From Clostridiales bacterium (lineage in GTDB: Bacteria > Bacillota > Clostridia > Saccharofermentanales > Saccharofermentanaceae), in NCBI GenBank assembly GCA_017527865.1, contig JAFXPN010000037.1, forward strand, positions 1 through 64,000: DNA of 64,000 nt. The letters run 5' to 3'. Below, piece after piece: positions 1-9,705 of this stretch (positions within the stretch are counted from its first letter, which is position 1; each line of letters begins with the position of its first letter). A model generated the notes under the pieces. That model had not been told where the DNA came from and ran no database searches. It saw only the letters and a program-made list of their open reading frames with translations. The position numbers and the translations under genes are program-made.

Positions 1-963
1 ACCGAGACCGGTGCAGGTCAGTGGGGAACGGCTCTTTCCATGGCATGTGCTTTCTATAACATTCCGCTCACCGTTTACATGGTTAAGGTATCCTATGAGC
101 AGAAGCCTTTCAGAAAGTCCATCATCGAGACATTCGGAGCTGACATTATTCCTTCACCTTCCAACACAACAAAGGTAGGACGCGAGATCAACGAGAAGTT
201 CCCCGGCACAGGCGGATCGCTGGGATGCGCCATCTCCGAGGCTGTCGAGAAGGCAACATCAACAGAGAACTGCAGATATGTATTGGGTTCTGTTCTGAAC
301 CAGGTAATCCTCCACCAGTCCATCATCGGTGAAGAGGCTAAGCTTCAGCTTGCCAAGGTAGATGAGTATCCTGACATCGTTATCGGCTGCGCAGGCGGCG
401 GATCAAACCTCGGCGGCATCATGTCCGCATTCATGAGAGATAAGTTAACGGGCGCTGCCGATCCTGAGATCATCGCTGTAGAGCCCGCTTCCTGTCCTTC
501 AATGACAAGAGGAAGATTCGCTTATGACTTCGCTGATACAGGTCATGTTTGTCCTCTTGCAAAGATGTACACATTGGGTTCCGAGTTCATGCCTTCGCCT
601 TCACACGCAGGCGGACTCAGGTATCACGGCATGTCTCCGATCGTCTCGCAGCTGTACCACGACGGTTACATGAAGGCTGTTGCCGTAGAGCAGACCAAGG
701 TATTCGAGGCAGCTGAGCTTTTCGCAAAGACAGAGACGATCCTGCCCGCGCCTGAATCTTCACATGCGATCAGAGCAGCTATAGACGAAGCTTTGAAGTG
801 TAAGGAGAGCGGGGAAAAGAAGACCATCCTCTTCAATCTTACCGGAACAGGCTTCTTCGATATGACAGCTTACCAGGCTTATAACGAAGGTAAGATGAGC
901 GATTTCATTCCTACGGATGAGGATCTTGAGAAGGGATTCGCAAGTCTTCCCGCTGTAGATTGA
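1..963 (+). CDS. trpB: TrpB-like PLP enzyme (TrpB2-type tryptophan synthase beta chain), 5'-truncated by the window edge
   Basis: The reading frame is open from base 1 (ETGAGQWGTAL...), so the start lies outside the window. The sequence has the glycine-rich phosphate-binding loop of the PLP fold-type II family (GCAGGGSNLGG, about 130 residues into the visible part). It also has the TrpB2 signature stretches ETGAGQWG and SHAGGLRYHGMSP. Family knowledge: these enzymes condense indole with serine, and TrpB2 forms often work without a TrpA partner. No trpA follows here, which fits TrpB2. A perfect 10-bp hairpin (971-1002) and a rho-independent terminator (1027-1056) close the transcript. The lysine that binds PLP lies upstream of the window. 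Confidence 0.9.
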   Translation, partial: TETGAGQWGTALSMACAFYNIPLTVYMVKVSYEQKPFRKSIIETFGADIIPSPSNTTKVGREINEKFPGTGGSLGCAISEAVEKATSTENCRYVLGSVLNQVILHQSIIGEEAKLQLAKVDEYPDIVIGCAGGGSNLGGIMSAFMRDKLTGAADPEIIAVEPASCPSMTRGRFAYDFADTGHVCPLAKMYTLGSEFMPSPSHAGGLRYHGMSPIVSQLYHDGYMKAVAVEQTKVFEAAELFAKTETILPAPESSHAIRAAIDEALKCKESGEKKTILFNLTGTGFFDMTAYQAYNEGKMSDFIPTDEDLEKGFASLPAVD

Positions 964-1026
964 TCCGTTCGGGGTTTATCTTTCTGACTATTGATAAACC
1001 CCACAAATATATAACCCGTTTCTTGT

Positions 1027-1056
1027 GAACCTGTCAGTTGTGGCAGGTTCTTTTTT
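1027..1056 (+). terminator. Rho-independent terminator after trpB-like gene
   Basis: A 10-bp stem (GAACCTGTCA with TGGCAGGTTC, one G-U pair) with a GTTG loop is followed by six T. It is preceded at 971-1002 by a second perfect 10-bp hairpin (GGGGTTTATC/GATAAACCCC) that has no T run. Confidence 0.9.
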
Positions 1057-1099
1057 GTGCAAAACTTACAATGATCTAAGTTATCCGGAAGGCGCGGAT

Positions 1100-2167
1100 A
1101 TGAAGACTGTATTAACCATATCTGACTCGGTCGAAGATACGATATTCGACTTAATAAGATGTACAACGACTATCAGGGATCTTGAACTTGATCCTCTTTT
1201 GGTTGTACCGAGGATCGTTCGTAAAGACGGAACGGTCGAGCTTAACGATATCTCGGAAATGCTCGATTATTCTTTGGACAACTGTGATTTTGCCGCTATG
1301 AACATCGGTTATATCACCGAGCCTGAAGCGCTTCTCGGAATTGCCGACAGACTTGAGAAGCAGAAGAAAGCACCTGTTATCTGCTGCCCGTCTCTTATAT
1401 CCGACGAAGGCGAGATACTCGTAGGACCCGAAGTCTATTCCGCGCTTTGTGACCGGCTCCTTCATTTTGCCGATTTCCTTATCATCAATACGATCGAAGC
1501 CGAGACTTTCTGCGGGTTTGACTGTGTCATCCCGAGTGACTTCATGCGGGCTGCGAAGAAGATATTCAACGTTTATGGCTGCCGTGTCCTTATCAGAGGC
1601 AATGAGCGGACGGCGGGTAAGAACGTGCTCTTCGAAGGGGCGAAGCCCGTCATGATAGATGCCATCCCGTATGAGCCGGGATTTGAGAACAGATACAGCC
1701 TACTTACTGCGATCGGATGTGAGTTTGCGCTCGGAAAACCCTCTGAGCTTGCTGCTTCGCTGGCGCTGGAGTTTGTCAGCGGGAAGACTCAGGCAGCTGC
1801 AGCCCCGGCACAGGAAGCGCCTGCAGCCGCGCCTTCATCCGTATCTGCCGAACCCGCGCCCGATGAGCCTGCAAAGACTCCGGTGCCGTCTCTCGATAGC
1901 ATGTCGCGCCTGACATCATCACTCGTTTCTCCGGGTAAATCCATTCGCGATATAGCGAGGGAGATCACTCCGGCTGCCAAGGCACAGGATGTTGAGCCTG
2001 CAGTGACGAGCTCGATCGAGAAGCCGGAGGAACCTAAGGGCGAGGTTACGTCACTTGCCGATTCCCGTTACAGATTCGATGCCGAGGTGCATAATTCCAT
2101 TACAGAACTCCAGTCATTGAGAGACAGGCTTAATAACCTTAACAGACTCGCAGATTCCGGGAAGTGA
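1100..2167 (+). CDS. ThiD/pyridoxal-kinase-like protein with Ala/Pro-rich tail, probably not an active kinase
   Basis: This protein of 355 aa is read from ATG 1100, preceded by GGAAGG. An in-frame upstream start at 1025 lies inside the terminator and is unlikely. Residues about 1-230 follow the phosphomethylpyrimidine kinase (ThiD) layout: ICCPSLISDEGEIL matches the family DPV...SG..LL region and LIINTIEAETFCG matches TPN..EA..L. The family's GTGC anion-hole motif near the end of the domain is missing; RYSLLTAIGCEFALGKP stands there. The aspartate of DPV is also replaced. An Ala/Pro linker (about 235-290) and a charged helical tail follow. The next gene, rsmE, starts 5 bp later, so the two are co-transcribed. 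Inference: a degenerate kinase fold with a binding or regulatory role. Confidence 0.6.
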   Translation: MKTVLTISDSVEDTIFDLIRCTTTIRDLELDPLLVVPRIVRKDGTVELNDISEMLDYSLDNCDFAAMNIGYITEPEALLGIADRLEKQKKAPVICCPSLISDEGEILVGPEVYSALCDRLLHFADFLIINTIEAETFCGFDCVIPSDFMRAAKKIFNVYGCRVLIRGNERTAGKNVLFEGAKPVMIDAIPYEPGFENRYSLLTAIGCEFALGKPSELAASLALEFVSGKTQAAAAPAQEAPAAAPSSVSAEPAPDEPAKTPVPSLDSMSRLTSSLVSPGKSIRDIAREITPAAKAQDVEPAVTSSIEKPEEPKGEVTSLADSRYRFDAEVHNSITELQSLRDRLNNLNRLADSGK

Positions 2168-2171
2168 TCCG

Positions 2172-2915
2172 GTGACGAGGCTTTTTCTCGAGACAATTGA
2201 GGCATCTTCAGGTTCCATCCTGTTAGGCAGTGACGATTCGAGATACCTGTCCCAGGTCCTTCGCATGAAGGAGGGGGATGAACTCACTGTCGTTCTTAAG
2301 GACGGCATTGAAGCTCTTTGTAAAGTGGATGATGCCGGCAGGACCAACGTTACACTTAAGATAATCTCCACAAAGAAGAATACGAGCGAACCTCCGTTCG
2401 GCATCACGCTCTACCAGTCGGTGTCCAAGGGCGAACGGATGGAACTGACCATACAAAAATGCGTGGAGCTCGGCGTAACGAAGATCGTTCCCGTCTTCTC
2501 GGCAAGATGCGTAGTAAAGCCGGACAAGCCCGACAGGCAGAAGGCGAAGACCCAAAGATGGCAGAAGATCGCGCTCGAAGCCGCGAGACAGAGCGGGAGA
2601 GGGATCATACCCGAGGTTACGGAGCCCATGCTTTTCGAGCAGGCGGTGAAGGATGCGGCATCTTCTGATGTAGTCCTTTTTCCGTGGGAAGAGGAGAGAG
2701 CGGTAACGCTTAAGCAGGCCCTTGCCCGAGTCCCGAGGGAGGATCTTAAGACTGTCGCTGTCTTCATAGGCCCCGAGGGAGGCTACGAGGAGAAAGAGGC
2801 TCAGCTTGCCCGCGAGGATAATGCAGTCACCGTTACCATCGGCCAAAGGATACTGAGGACCGAAACGGCAGGGGCCGCAGTTCTCGCGATGCTTCTCTAT
2901 GAATACGAGTTGTGA
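2172..2915 (+). CDS. rsmE: 16S rRNA m3U1498 methyltransferase RsmE
   Basis: The protein has 247 aa from a GTG start 5 bp after the upstream stop. Its C-terminal half holds the SPOUT/RsmE signatures: VFIGPEGGYEEKEAQLA followed by GQRILRTETAGAAVLAMLLY, which form the trefoil-knot SAM site. The N-terminal part (SRYLSQVLRMKEGDEL) is the PUA-like RNA-binding domain. Known family role: methylates N3 of U1498 in 16S rRNA in the assembled 30S subunit. The length is usual for the family. In Bacillota rsmE often sits near translation genes, as here just before aspS. Confidence 0.95.
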   Translation: MTRLFLETIEASSGSILLGSDDSRYLSQVLRMKEGDELTVVLKDGIEALCKVDDAGRTNVTLKIISTKKNTSEPPFGITLYQSVSKGERMELTIQKCVELGVTKIVPVFSARCVVKPDKPDRQKAKTQRWQKIALEAARQSGRGIIPEVTEPMLFEQAVKDAASSDVVLFPWEEERAVTLKQALARVPREDLKTVAVFIGPEGGYEEKEAQLAREDNAVTVTIGQRILRTETAGAAVLAMLLYEYEL

Positions 2916-2921
2916 TCTTTA

Positions 2922-2930
2922 TGATATAAT
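2922..2930 (+). promoter_or_regulatory. Extended -10 promoter for aspS
   Basis: TGATATAAT (an extended -10, TGnTATAAT) lies in the 53-bp gap between rsmE and aspS. No good -35 is visible at 17 bp, as expected for an extended -10 element. The aspS ribosome site AAGGAG follows at about 2950. Confidence 0.55.
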
Positions 2931-2968
2931 GATTTGTCATGAAAGAACAAAGGAGATGACGGATCGTT

Positions 2969-4777
2969 ATGTCAGAGTCTATAGCAAATATGAAGCGCAC
3001 GGACATGTGCGGGGATTTAAGGGAGAAAGATGTCGGTAAAGAAGTCACCCTCATGGGATGGTGCCACAAGGCAAGAGATCTCGGGGGACTTACTTTCATC
3101 ACTTTGAGAGACAGGACAGGTGAGGTCCAGCTTGTCATAACACCCGAGAGTTCCGAAGAGATCCGCGCGAAGGCTTCTAAGATCAGATCCGAATTCGTTC
3201 TTGCCGTAACGGGTAAGGTCGCATTGAGATCCGCGCCGAATGAGAAGATGCCCACCGGCATGATAGAGGTCAATGTGGATGACTTAAGGATCATCTCGGA
3301 ATCAGAGACTCCTCCGTTCTATATAGAAGATGATAATACCGCCAATGAATCTTTAAGGCTTAAGTACAGATATCTGGATCTGAGACGTCCTGTTATGCAG
3401 AACAACATGATCTTAAGACATAAGATCGCTAAGTCGGCAAGAGACTATTTTGACGAGAAGGGATTCCTTGAGATCGAGACTCCGATGCTGGGCAAGAGCA
3501 CACCGGAAGGCGCGAGAGATTACCTTGTTCCTTCAAGAGTCAAGAACGGTTCGTTCTTTGCGCTTCCCCAGTCACCTCAGCTTTACAAGCAGCTTCTTAT
3601 GCTTGCGGGCTACGACCGCTACATGCAGGTCGCGAGGTGCTTCAGGGATGAAGACCTGAGAGCCGACAGACAGCCTGAATTCACACAGCTTGACCTTGAG
3701 ATGAGCTTTGTTGACTGCGATGATGTCATGGGAGTGACAGAAGGCTTTGTTGCACGCGTATTTAAGGAAGTCCTAGATATCGACATCGAGCTTCCGATAA
3801 AGCGTCTTACATGGAAAGAGGCCATGGACCGCTACGGCTCCGACAAGCCTGACTTAAGATTCGGCATGGAGCTTCAGGATATCTCGGACTGGGCTTCTGG
3901 TATCGACTTTGTCGTGTTTAAGAATGCGCTCGAGAACAAGGGTCTGGTAAAGGCTGTTGTAATTCCGGGCGGCGCCGCTTTCTCCCGTAAAGAGATCGAT
4001 GCTTTGGGTGAAGTGTGCAAGACATACAAAGCAAAGGGCATGGCATGGGTCGTTCCTTCAGAGCAGCCCAGAGGATCTTTCCTTAAGTTCCTGCAGCCCG
4101 AAGACATTGCCTCGCTCGCTGCGACAACAGGAGCGGGTGCGGATGATCTTATCTGCATCATTGCCGATAACTTTAAGGTCACACATGACAGCTTGGGACA
4201 GCTCCGTATAGCTGCCGCAGAAAAGCTCGGCCTCATCCGCAAGGATGATTTTAAGCTTTGCTGGGTTACCGAATTCCCGATGTTCGAATGGTCGGAGGAA
4301 GAGGGAAGGTTCATGGCGATGCACCATCCGTTTACATGTCCGATGGATGAGGATCTCGATCATCTGGAATCCGATCAGGGCAGTGTAAGATCCAAGGCCT
4401 ATGATATCGTTTTGAACGGATGTGAGCTGGGCGGAGGTTCCATAAGGATACATGACCGCGCTTTGCAGATGAGGATATTCAAGCTCCTGGGATTCTCCGA
4501 ACAGTCCGCGCAGGAGCAGTTCGGTTTCCTTCTCGATGCATTCAAGTTCGGCGTTCCTCCTCACGGCGGTCTTGCGATTGGTCTTGACCGCTTTGTCATG
4601 CTCCTTACGGGTGCGGGTTCCATCAGGGAAGTCATTGCTTTCCCGAAGGTTCAGAATTCTTCCGATCTCATGACCGATGCACCCGCTCCTGTTGCCTTGA
4701 AGCAGCTGGATGAACTCGGGATCGAAGTGCGGCAGTCAGAGGATGATGCCGACAGTGATAATCTTGTGATGGATTGA
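2969..4777 (+). CDS. aspS: Aspartyl-tRNA synthetase
   Basis: This is a complete class II bacterial AspRS of 602 aa. An N-terminal OB-fold anticodon-binding domain (GWCHKARDLGGLTFITLRD) comes first. Motif 2 (RCFRDEDLRADRQPEFTQLD), the bacterial GAD insertion (about residues 300-410) and motif 3 (GLAIGLDRFVMLLTG) follow. It charges tRNA-Asp. A discriminating (Asp-only) versus non-discriminating (Asp/Asn) activity cannot be decided by eye. ATG 2969 was chosen because AAAGGAG lies upstream. The signal peptidase gene follows after 9 bp, so the pair is an operon. Confidence 0.97.
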   Translation: MSESIANMKRTDMCGDLREKDVGKEVTLMGWCHKARDLGGLTFITLRDRTGEVQLVITPESSEEIRAKASKIRSEFVLAVTGKVALRSAPNEKMPTGMIEVNVDDLRIISESETPPFYIEDDNTANESLRLKYRYLDLRRPVMQNNMILRHKIAKSARDYFDEKGFLEIETPMLGKSTPEGARDYLVPSRVKNGSFFALPQSPQLYKQLLMLAGYDRYMQVARCFRDEDLRADRQPEFTQLDLEMSFVDCDDVMGVTEGFVARVFKEVLDIDIELPIKRLTWKEAMDRYGSDKPDLRFGMELQDISDWASGIDFVVFKNALENKGLVKAVVIPGGAAFSRKEIDALGEVCKTYKAKGMAWVVPSEQPRGSFLKFLQPEDIASLAATTGAGADDLICIIADNFKVTHDSLGQLRIAAAEKLGLIRKDDFKLCWVTEFPMFEWSEEEGRFMAMHHPFTCPMDEDLDHLESDQGSVRSKAYDIVLNGCELGGGSIRIHDRALQMRIFKLLGFSEQSAQEQFGFLLDAFKFGVPPHGGLAIGLDRFVMLLTGAGSIREVIAFPKVQNSSDLMTDAPAPVALKQLDELGIEVRQSEDDADSDNLVMD

Positions 4778-4786
4778 TGGCTTAAT

Positions 4787-5407
4787 ATGAAAAGAAACGA
4801 TAAGAGTGAATCGATCGAGGTCAGGCCCGAAGACAGGAAGACGGAGATAATCTCCGCATCTTTGGACTGGTTTATAGCAATTGCGATAGGCATCCTTGCG
4901 GGTGTTATGTTGGTCATATTCGTTGTCCAAAAGGATAATGTTTACGGCGACTCCATGGTTCCTACATTAAAGAGCGGTTATGTTGTCATGACCGAGAAGA
5001 TATCGACTTACATCGACAGCTACCACAGAGGCGATATTGTGATACTCAACGGTTCCGGCATGGACGGTTACAACCATGAGGAGTATCTTATCAAGCGCAT
5101 CGTGGGACTGCCGGGCGAGACTTTAAGGATAGCCGACGGCCGCGTTTATATCAGAGAAGCGGGAGCTGCCGATTTCTATGTTCTGGATGAGCCTTATCTC
5201 GAACAGGGAGTGGAGACCTACGTTATGAGCTATGGACTCGATAAGGGCTATGACGAGGTAACGCTCGGTGACAATGAGTATTTCTGCATGGGTGACAACC
5301 GCCCGGTGAGCAATGACAGCCGCAATCTCGGACCGTTTACGGCCGACAGGATTAAAGGCATAGCTTTCTTAGTCATCTATCCTTTTAATTCATTCGGATC
5401 GATATGA
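4787..5407 (+). CDS. lepB: Signal peptidase I
   Basis: This is a 206-aa type I signal peptidase of the single-membrane-anchor kind found in Bacillota. A cytoplasmic basic/acidic head of about 25 residues is followed by one membrane segment (about 26-46, WFIAIAIGILAGVMLVIFVV). The catalytic serine is in GDSMVPTL and the general-base lysine in LIKRIVGLPGE. Box E is MGDNRPVSNDSR. It removes signal peptides from exported proteins at the outer face of the membrane. The gene lies 9 bp after aspS and 21 bp before lepA; the lepB-lepA pairing is common in bacteria. Confidence 0.95.
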   Translation: MKRNDKSESIEVRPEDRKTEIISASLDWFIAIAIGILAGVMLVIFVVQKDNVYGDSMVPTLKSGYVVMTEKISTYIDSYHRGDIVILNGSGMDGYNHEEYLIKRIVGLPGETLRIADGRVYIREAGAADFYVLDEPYLEQGVETYVMSYGLDKGYDEVTLGDNEYFCMGDNRPVSNDSRNLGPFTADRIKGIAFLVIYPFNSFGSI

Positions 5408-5428
5408 CGGCTTAAGGATCCGGGTATT

Positions 5429-7237
5429 ATGGAAAGACAGGACCTCATAAGAAATTTCTGCATAATCGCGCACATCGATCACGGCAAGTCTACGCTTGCC
5501 GACCGCATAATCGAACACACGGGCGTTGTCGATAAGCGTGACATGAAGTCGCAGATCCTGGACAATATGGACATCGAGCGCGAGCGCGGCATAACCATAA
5601 AATCCCAGGCTACGAGAATGACCTATACGGCAAAGGACGGGAATACCTATGTCCTTAATCTCATAGATACTCCGGGCCATGTTGACTTTAATTACGAAGT
5701 CAGCAGGAGTCTTGCCGCCTGTGACGGCGCGATCCTGATCGTAGACTCATCCCAGGGGGTCGAAGCGCAGACGATGGCTAATGCTTATCTTGCCGTCGAT
5801 GCCGATCTTGAGATACTGCCGGTGATCAATAAGATCGATCTTCCTGCAGCCCGCCCCGAAGAGGTCAGGCAGGAGATCGAGGATGACATCGGTCTCGATG
5901 CCTCATATGCGCCGCTCATATCGGCAAAGAATGATATAGGTATCGAGGATGTTCTCGAAGGGATCGTTAAGTATCTTCCTGCTCCCAAGGACCCGGAGGA
6001 TGAACCCTTCAGGGCATTGGTTTTTGATTCCAAGTACGACCCCTATAAGGGCGTTATCGTGAGCGTAAGGGTGCGCGCGGGAAAGATAAAGTCAGGCCAG
6101 ACCATCCGAATGATGCACACCGGCAAAGAATTCACGATTACGGAACTCGGATTCTTCCACCCCGGACAATATGTACCTGCTGACACTCTGGAAGCCGGTG
6201 AAGTCGGCTATATATGCGCGTCGATAAAGTCGGTCTCCGATACGGCTCCGGGTGATACCATCACTTCCGCGGAGAATCCTGCGGACGAGCCGCTGCCCGG
6301 CTATAAGGGGATCCAGCAGATGGTGTTCTGCGGTATATACCCCGTTGACGGCGCAAGGTACGGAGATCTGAGGGATGCTCTCGAGAAACTTCAGCTAAAC
6401 GATGCAGCTCTGTCTTTCCAGGCGGAGACCTCGGCGGCTCTGGGCTTCGGTTTCCGCTGCGGATTCCTGGGACTGCTGCACTATGAAGTGATCGAGGAGA
6501 GGCTCGAGAGGGAGTTTAACCTTGATCTTATATCCACCGCGCCTTCGGTTATCTATAAGGTCCACAAGACAGGCGGAGAAGTCCTTAATGTCGACAATCC
6601 TACTAATATGCCGGATCCTGCCGAGATCGACTTCATGGAAGAACCGTATGTCAATGCCGATATCATCCTTCCCAAAGAATATGTGGGCAACATCATGGAG
6701 CTGTGCCAGAACCGACGCGGCGAATATATCGACATGAAGTACCTTGACGACAAGCGAGTCGTGCTCAGGTATCTCATGCCCCTGAATGAGATTATCTACG
6801 ATTTCTTTGATGCGCTGAAATCACGCACCAGAGGGTATGCTTCACTCGATTATGAAATGGCCGAATACCGCCCGAGCAAGCTCGTAAAGCTCGATATCAT
6901 GCTCAACGGCGATCCCGTTGATGCCCTGTCTTTCATCGTTCATCAGGACAAGGCATACGAGAGGGGCAGAAGGATGGCCGAGAAGCTCAAGGAGAATATC
7001 CCGCGTCATCAGTTCGAGATCCCCGTTCAGGCCTGTATCGGCGGCAAGATCATAGCGAGAGAGACGATAAAAGCTTTTCGCAAAGATGTAACCTCCAAGT
7101 GTTACGGAGGCGATATATCGCGTAAGAAGAAGCTCCTCGAGAAGCAGAAGGAAGGCAAGAAGAGGATGCGTCAGGTAGGCTCCGTTGAGGTTCCTCAGGA
7201 GGCATTCATGAGCGTTCTTAAGCTCGATGAAGAGTAA
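5429..7237 (+). CDS. lepA: Elongation factor 4 (LepA), translational GTPase
   Basis: The protein has 602 aa, full length for the family. G1 is [10 protein letters not shown], the switch region includes [11 protein letters not shown]3 is [16 protein letters not shown] and G4 is NKID. The EF4-specific C-terminal domain is present (basic stretch [17 protein letters not shown], then [13 protein letters not shown]). LepA binds ribosomes, promotes back-translocation or rescue and aids 30S maturation. It is the third gene of the aspS-lepB-lepA run. Confidence 0.97.
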   Translation: MERQDLIRNFCIIAHIDHGKSTLADRIIEHTGVVDKRDMKSQILDNMDIERERGITIKSQATRMTYTAKDGNTYVLNLIDTPGHVDFNYEVSRSLAACDGAILIVDSSQGVEAQTMANAYLAVDADLEILPVINKIDLPAARPEEVRQEIEDDIGLDASYAPLISAKNDIGIEDVLEGIVKYLPAPKDPEDEPFRALVFDSKYDPYKGVIVSVRVRAGKIKSGQTIRMMHTGKEFTITELGFFHPGQYVPADTLEAGEVGYICASIKSVSDTAPGDTITSAENPADEPLPGYKGIQQMVFCGIYPVDGARYGDLRDALEKLQLNDAALSFQAETSAALGFGFRCGFLGLLHYEVIEERLEREFNLDLISTAPSVIYKVHKTGGEVLNVDNPTNMPDPAEIDFMEEPYVNADIILPKEYVGNIMELCQNRRGEYIDMKYLDDKRVVLRYLMPLNEIIYDFFDALKSRTRGYASLDYEMAEYRPSKLVKLDIMLNGDPVDALSFIVHQDKAYERGRRMAEKLKENIPRHQFEIPVQACIGGKIIARETIKAFRKDVTSKCYGGDISRKKKLLEKQKEGKKRMRQVGSVEVPQEAFMSVLKLDEE

Positions 7238-7308
7238 AGTCAATGTAATATTCCAAGGTGTAAAATAGAATACGGAGACTTAAAGAAGGAAGAAAGAGAG
7301 GTCTTAAT

Positions 7309-7734
7309 ATGAAAAAGCATTTAATTGCAATAATGTCATTGGCAGCGGTGATCGCTCTTGCCGGATGCGGTTCGTCCGATTCCGAGCAGACAGAGTCCGC
7401 TTCTGCTCTGGATAACACGGCGGCGCTGGTACAGGAGACTGTTTCCGGCGGTGATGAGGCTTTGGCGCCGGTTAACGGCGGCGAGGAAGTTCCTGCTGAG
7501 CCTGCGTTCCCCACGGGAGTTCCGCTCAACCAGGATGCCTATGTTGAATTTGACGAGCCTAAGATGTATGAAGTTACGGAAGACTGCATTTCGTGGTCCG
7601 GAAACGATGTTCAGACCTCAGGCGGAGATCTTTATCAGGGAAGCGTTGTTACAGTCGTTGCAAGTGACGGCAATTACCTGATACTTGATGACCAGAGAGT
7701 AGTTGAAGCTTCACATCTGCAGCTGTTCGAATAA
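7309..7734 (+). CDS. Small lipoprotein with a possible SH3-like C-terminal domain
   Basis: The protein has 141 aa. The N-terminus MKKHLIAIMSLAAVIALAGCG is a lipoprotein signal peptide with lipobox LAGC (Cys 20), so it should be anchored to the outer face of the membrane. A low-complexity Ser/Glu/Ala spacer follows to about residue 75. The end (about 85-141) reads like a small beta-rich, SH3-type fold (DLYQGSVVTVVASDGNYLIL). A ribosome site (AGAGAGG) precedes ATG 7309. No specific function is recognised. Confidence 0.75.
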   Translation: MKKHLIAIMSLAAVIALAGCGSSDSEQTESASALDNTAALVQETVSGGDEALAPVNGGEEVPAEPAFPTGVPLNQDAYVEFDEPKMYEVTEDCISWSGNDVQTSGGDLYQGSVVTVVASDGNYLILDDQRVVEASHLQLFE

Positions 7735-7781
7735 TCACCGATAATCCACTGATTCCAATCAGATGAACGTCCCGGTGCTCA

Positions 7782-9401
7782 TCATCCCCAGAGGGCTGTG
7801 AGCATCGGGATTATCTGTTTCTTACGGCTCATGACTCCGGGAAGGAAGACCTGATTATCCTTGGGATCGACCGAGAACGCGAATCTTATCGTTTCATCGG
7901 GTCCAAGGTAGAGAAGGTAAGAGCCTTCGATAAGGACGTCCGTGAGCATGAGGATGATCATGTCGTAACCGTTCTTTTTCTTCAGTGTCTCCATGGTATC
8001 GAGGAACTCGCGTCTTCTCTTGAGCATCTTTACCGAATCGACACAGATGATCTGGGATACTCCGAGTATCTGCCCCGCTATATGGAACTCCTTGAAGTCT
8101 GATTTAATGAGCTGTTCTGCGCTCCTGTCCTCAGCCGTTCCCGCATCGAAAAGCACTTTTCCGAGTTCTTCGATCGTGACCCCTGCTATCTTTGAGAGTC
8201 TCTCGGCCATCACGGTGTCGAGCTTCGTACAGGTCGGGCTCTTGAACATGACCGTATCCGACAGAATCGCGCAGGTCATGAGACCTGCCATTGCAGGTGA
8301 GGGCGTCACGCCTTTCTCCCTGTACATCTCACCGACTATGGTCGTTGTGGATCCGACGGGTTCGTTGCGCACGTGGATAGGCTGTAATGTCTGTATATCG
8401 GCCAGCCTGTGGTGATCTATGATCTCGAGGATCTCCGCCTGTTCCAGTCCCGGAACTGCCTGCGCGGATTCATTGTGATCGACCAGAACGAGCTTCTTGC
8501 GGCGCGGCTTCAGCAGGTGATATCTCGATAAAGTACCGACGACCTTATCATTATCATCGAGGACGGGGTAAGACCTGAATCTGCTCTGCAGTACCACATC
8601 CTTTACATCGTCAAGATAATCGCTTAAGTGGAACGCTACCAGATTGTCATGCGAGCACGTTCCCGCGATAGGAGCAGCCTGGTAAACGAGTTTGGACACT
8701 TTGAGCGGATCTAGCGGAGTCTGGATGATGCATGTATCAAGCTCCTTCGTATCCTTCAGCAGGTCTTCGGGAAAATCGGCGTTGCAGAGTATGAGACACG
8801 ATACCTTGTGGTCGAGGGCTCTTTTGATCATATCGGGCTGATCGCCGCAGATCACTATATTATCCTTGCCTTCGAAAAGCAGTGTATTCTCATTCGCAGG
8901 AAGAGCGATCACTATGTTGCCTGATATCCTGTCAGCCATATCCGAAGGGTCCTTGACGATATGTCCCTCGATAACCCCGAGAAGATTGAACAGCGGCAGA
9001 TCAGCAACTTCGGGCTTCTCGATCGTGTTGAGATTATAGGTGGCAATGTCGCCTGCCGTTAAAGTGCCGTAAAGCGTTCCGTCCGGATTGACGACCGGTA
9101 TCGATGTTGTCTCATTTTCGATCATTACCTTCCAGGCATAATCGAGTGTGACCGTCGGAGCGAGTGCTGTCGGCGTATCAAAATCGATGTCACTGACCTG
9201 TGTCCTCACATCCTTAAGCTTCACCGGAGCTTCGACTCCGAATCTGTTGAGTATCCTCCTCGTCTCGTCAGAGATATGGTCGAGCCTTGCCGCCTTGAAT
9301 TCACGGTCTCCGGCCGCGTTGCGCAGCGCCGCATAGGCCATCGCCGAGACTATCGCATCGGTATCGGGATTCTTGTGTCCGACAACATATACATCACTCA
9401 T
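7782..9401 (-). CDS. ppaC: DHH-family manganese-dependent inorganic pyrophosphatase with CBS and DRTGG domains
   Basis: The protein has 539 aa. The N-terminal DHH motif (VVGHKNPDTDAIVSAMAYA) binds the metal pair. A CBS-DRTGG-CBS regulatory insert follows (about 65-300, with SIPVVNPDGTLYGTLTAGDI and SRFRSYPVLDDNDKVVGTLS). The second DHH segment (LVDHNESAQAV... IIDHHRLAD) and the C-terminal DHHA2 domain come next. Family knowledge: Mn/Co-dependent PPases with CBS pairs hydrolyse pyrophosphate and are controlled by adenine nucleotides. The gene converges on the lipoprotein gene. A GC-rich hairpin (about 7772-7815) overlaps its 3' end. Confidence 0.92.
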   Translation of the reverse strand: MSDVYVVGHKNPDTDAIVSAMAYAALRNAAGDREFKAARLDHISDETRRILNRFGVEAPVKLKDVRTQVSDIDFDTPTALAPTVTLDYAWKVMIENETTSIPVVNPDGTLYGTLTAGDIATYNLNTIEKPEVADLPLFNLLGVIEGHIVKDPSDMADRISGNIVIALPANENTLLFEGKDNIVICGDQPDMIKRALDHKVSCLILCNADFPEDLLKDTKELDTCIIQTPLDPLKVSKLVYQAAPIAGTCSHDNLVAFHLSDYLDDVKDVVLQSRFRSYPVLDDNDKVVGTLSRYHLLKPRRKKLVLVDHNESAQAVPGLEQAEILEIIDHHRLADIQTLQPIHVRNEPVGSTTTIVGEMYREKGVTPSPAMAGLMTCAILSDTVMFKSPTCTKLDTVMAERLSKIAGVTIEELGKVLFDAGTAEDRSAEQLIKSDFKEFHIAGQILGVSQIICVDSVKMLKRRREFLDTMETLKKKNGYDMIILMLTDVLIEGSYLLYLGPDETIRFAFSVDPKDNQVFLPGVMSRKKQIIPMLTALWG

Positions 9402-9578
9402 ATTAGATTCCAGCTTTCCGATCGGTGTATTAATTCAGCGATAATATTAACACATGCGGGGCGCAGTTACATACTGTCTTGGTCAATCAAAGGCCGTATG
9501 GGATTAGACAGCCGCATTGATTAGGTCTTTTTTCAGTTGTTCCGCCAAAAGAAGGATTGCCGATGACTTCAGGAACGG

Positions 9579-9607
9579 TTGCCAACAATTCTTAAAACTC
9601 CTATAAT
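9579..9607 (+). promoter_or_regulatory. Sigma-A promoter of tRNA-Leu
   Basis: TTGCCA (9579-9584), a 17-bp spacer and TATAAT (9602-9607). The predicted start is about 4 bp before the mature tRNA 5' end. Confidence 0.85.
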
Positions 9608-9617
9608 TACAGCATTC

Positions 9618-9700
9618 GCGGGCGTGGTGGAATTGGCAGACATGCCAGATTTAGGTTCTGGTGAGCGATCGTGCAGGTTCAAGTCCTGTCGCCCGCACCA
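9618..9700 (+). tRNA. tRNA-Leu (anticodon UAG)
   Basis: The acceptor stem GCGGGCG pairs with CGCCCGC, and CCA is encoded. The anticodon stem CCAGA/TCTGG encloses loop TTTAGGT, with anticodon TAG at 9652-9654. A class II variable arm lies between the anticodon and T stems, and the T arm GCAGGTTCAAGTCCTGT is canonical. The tRNA decodes CUA/CUN leucine codons. Confidence 0.97.
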
Positions 9701-9705
9701 TGCTC

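Noticed and set aside
2223-2846. Antisense ORF opposite rsmE
   Set aside because: Shadow of rsmE; no start signals and no recognisable protein features.
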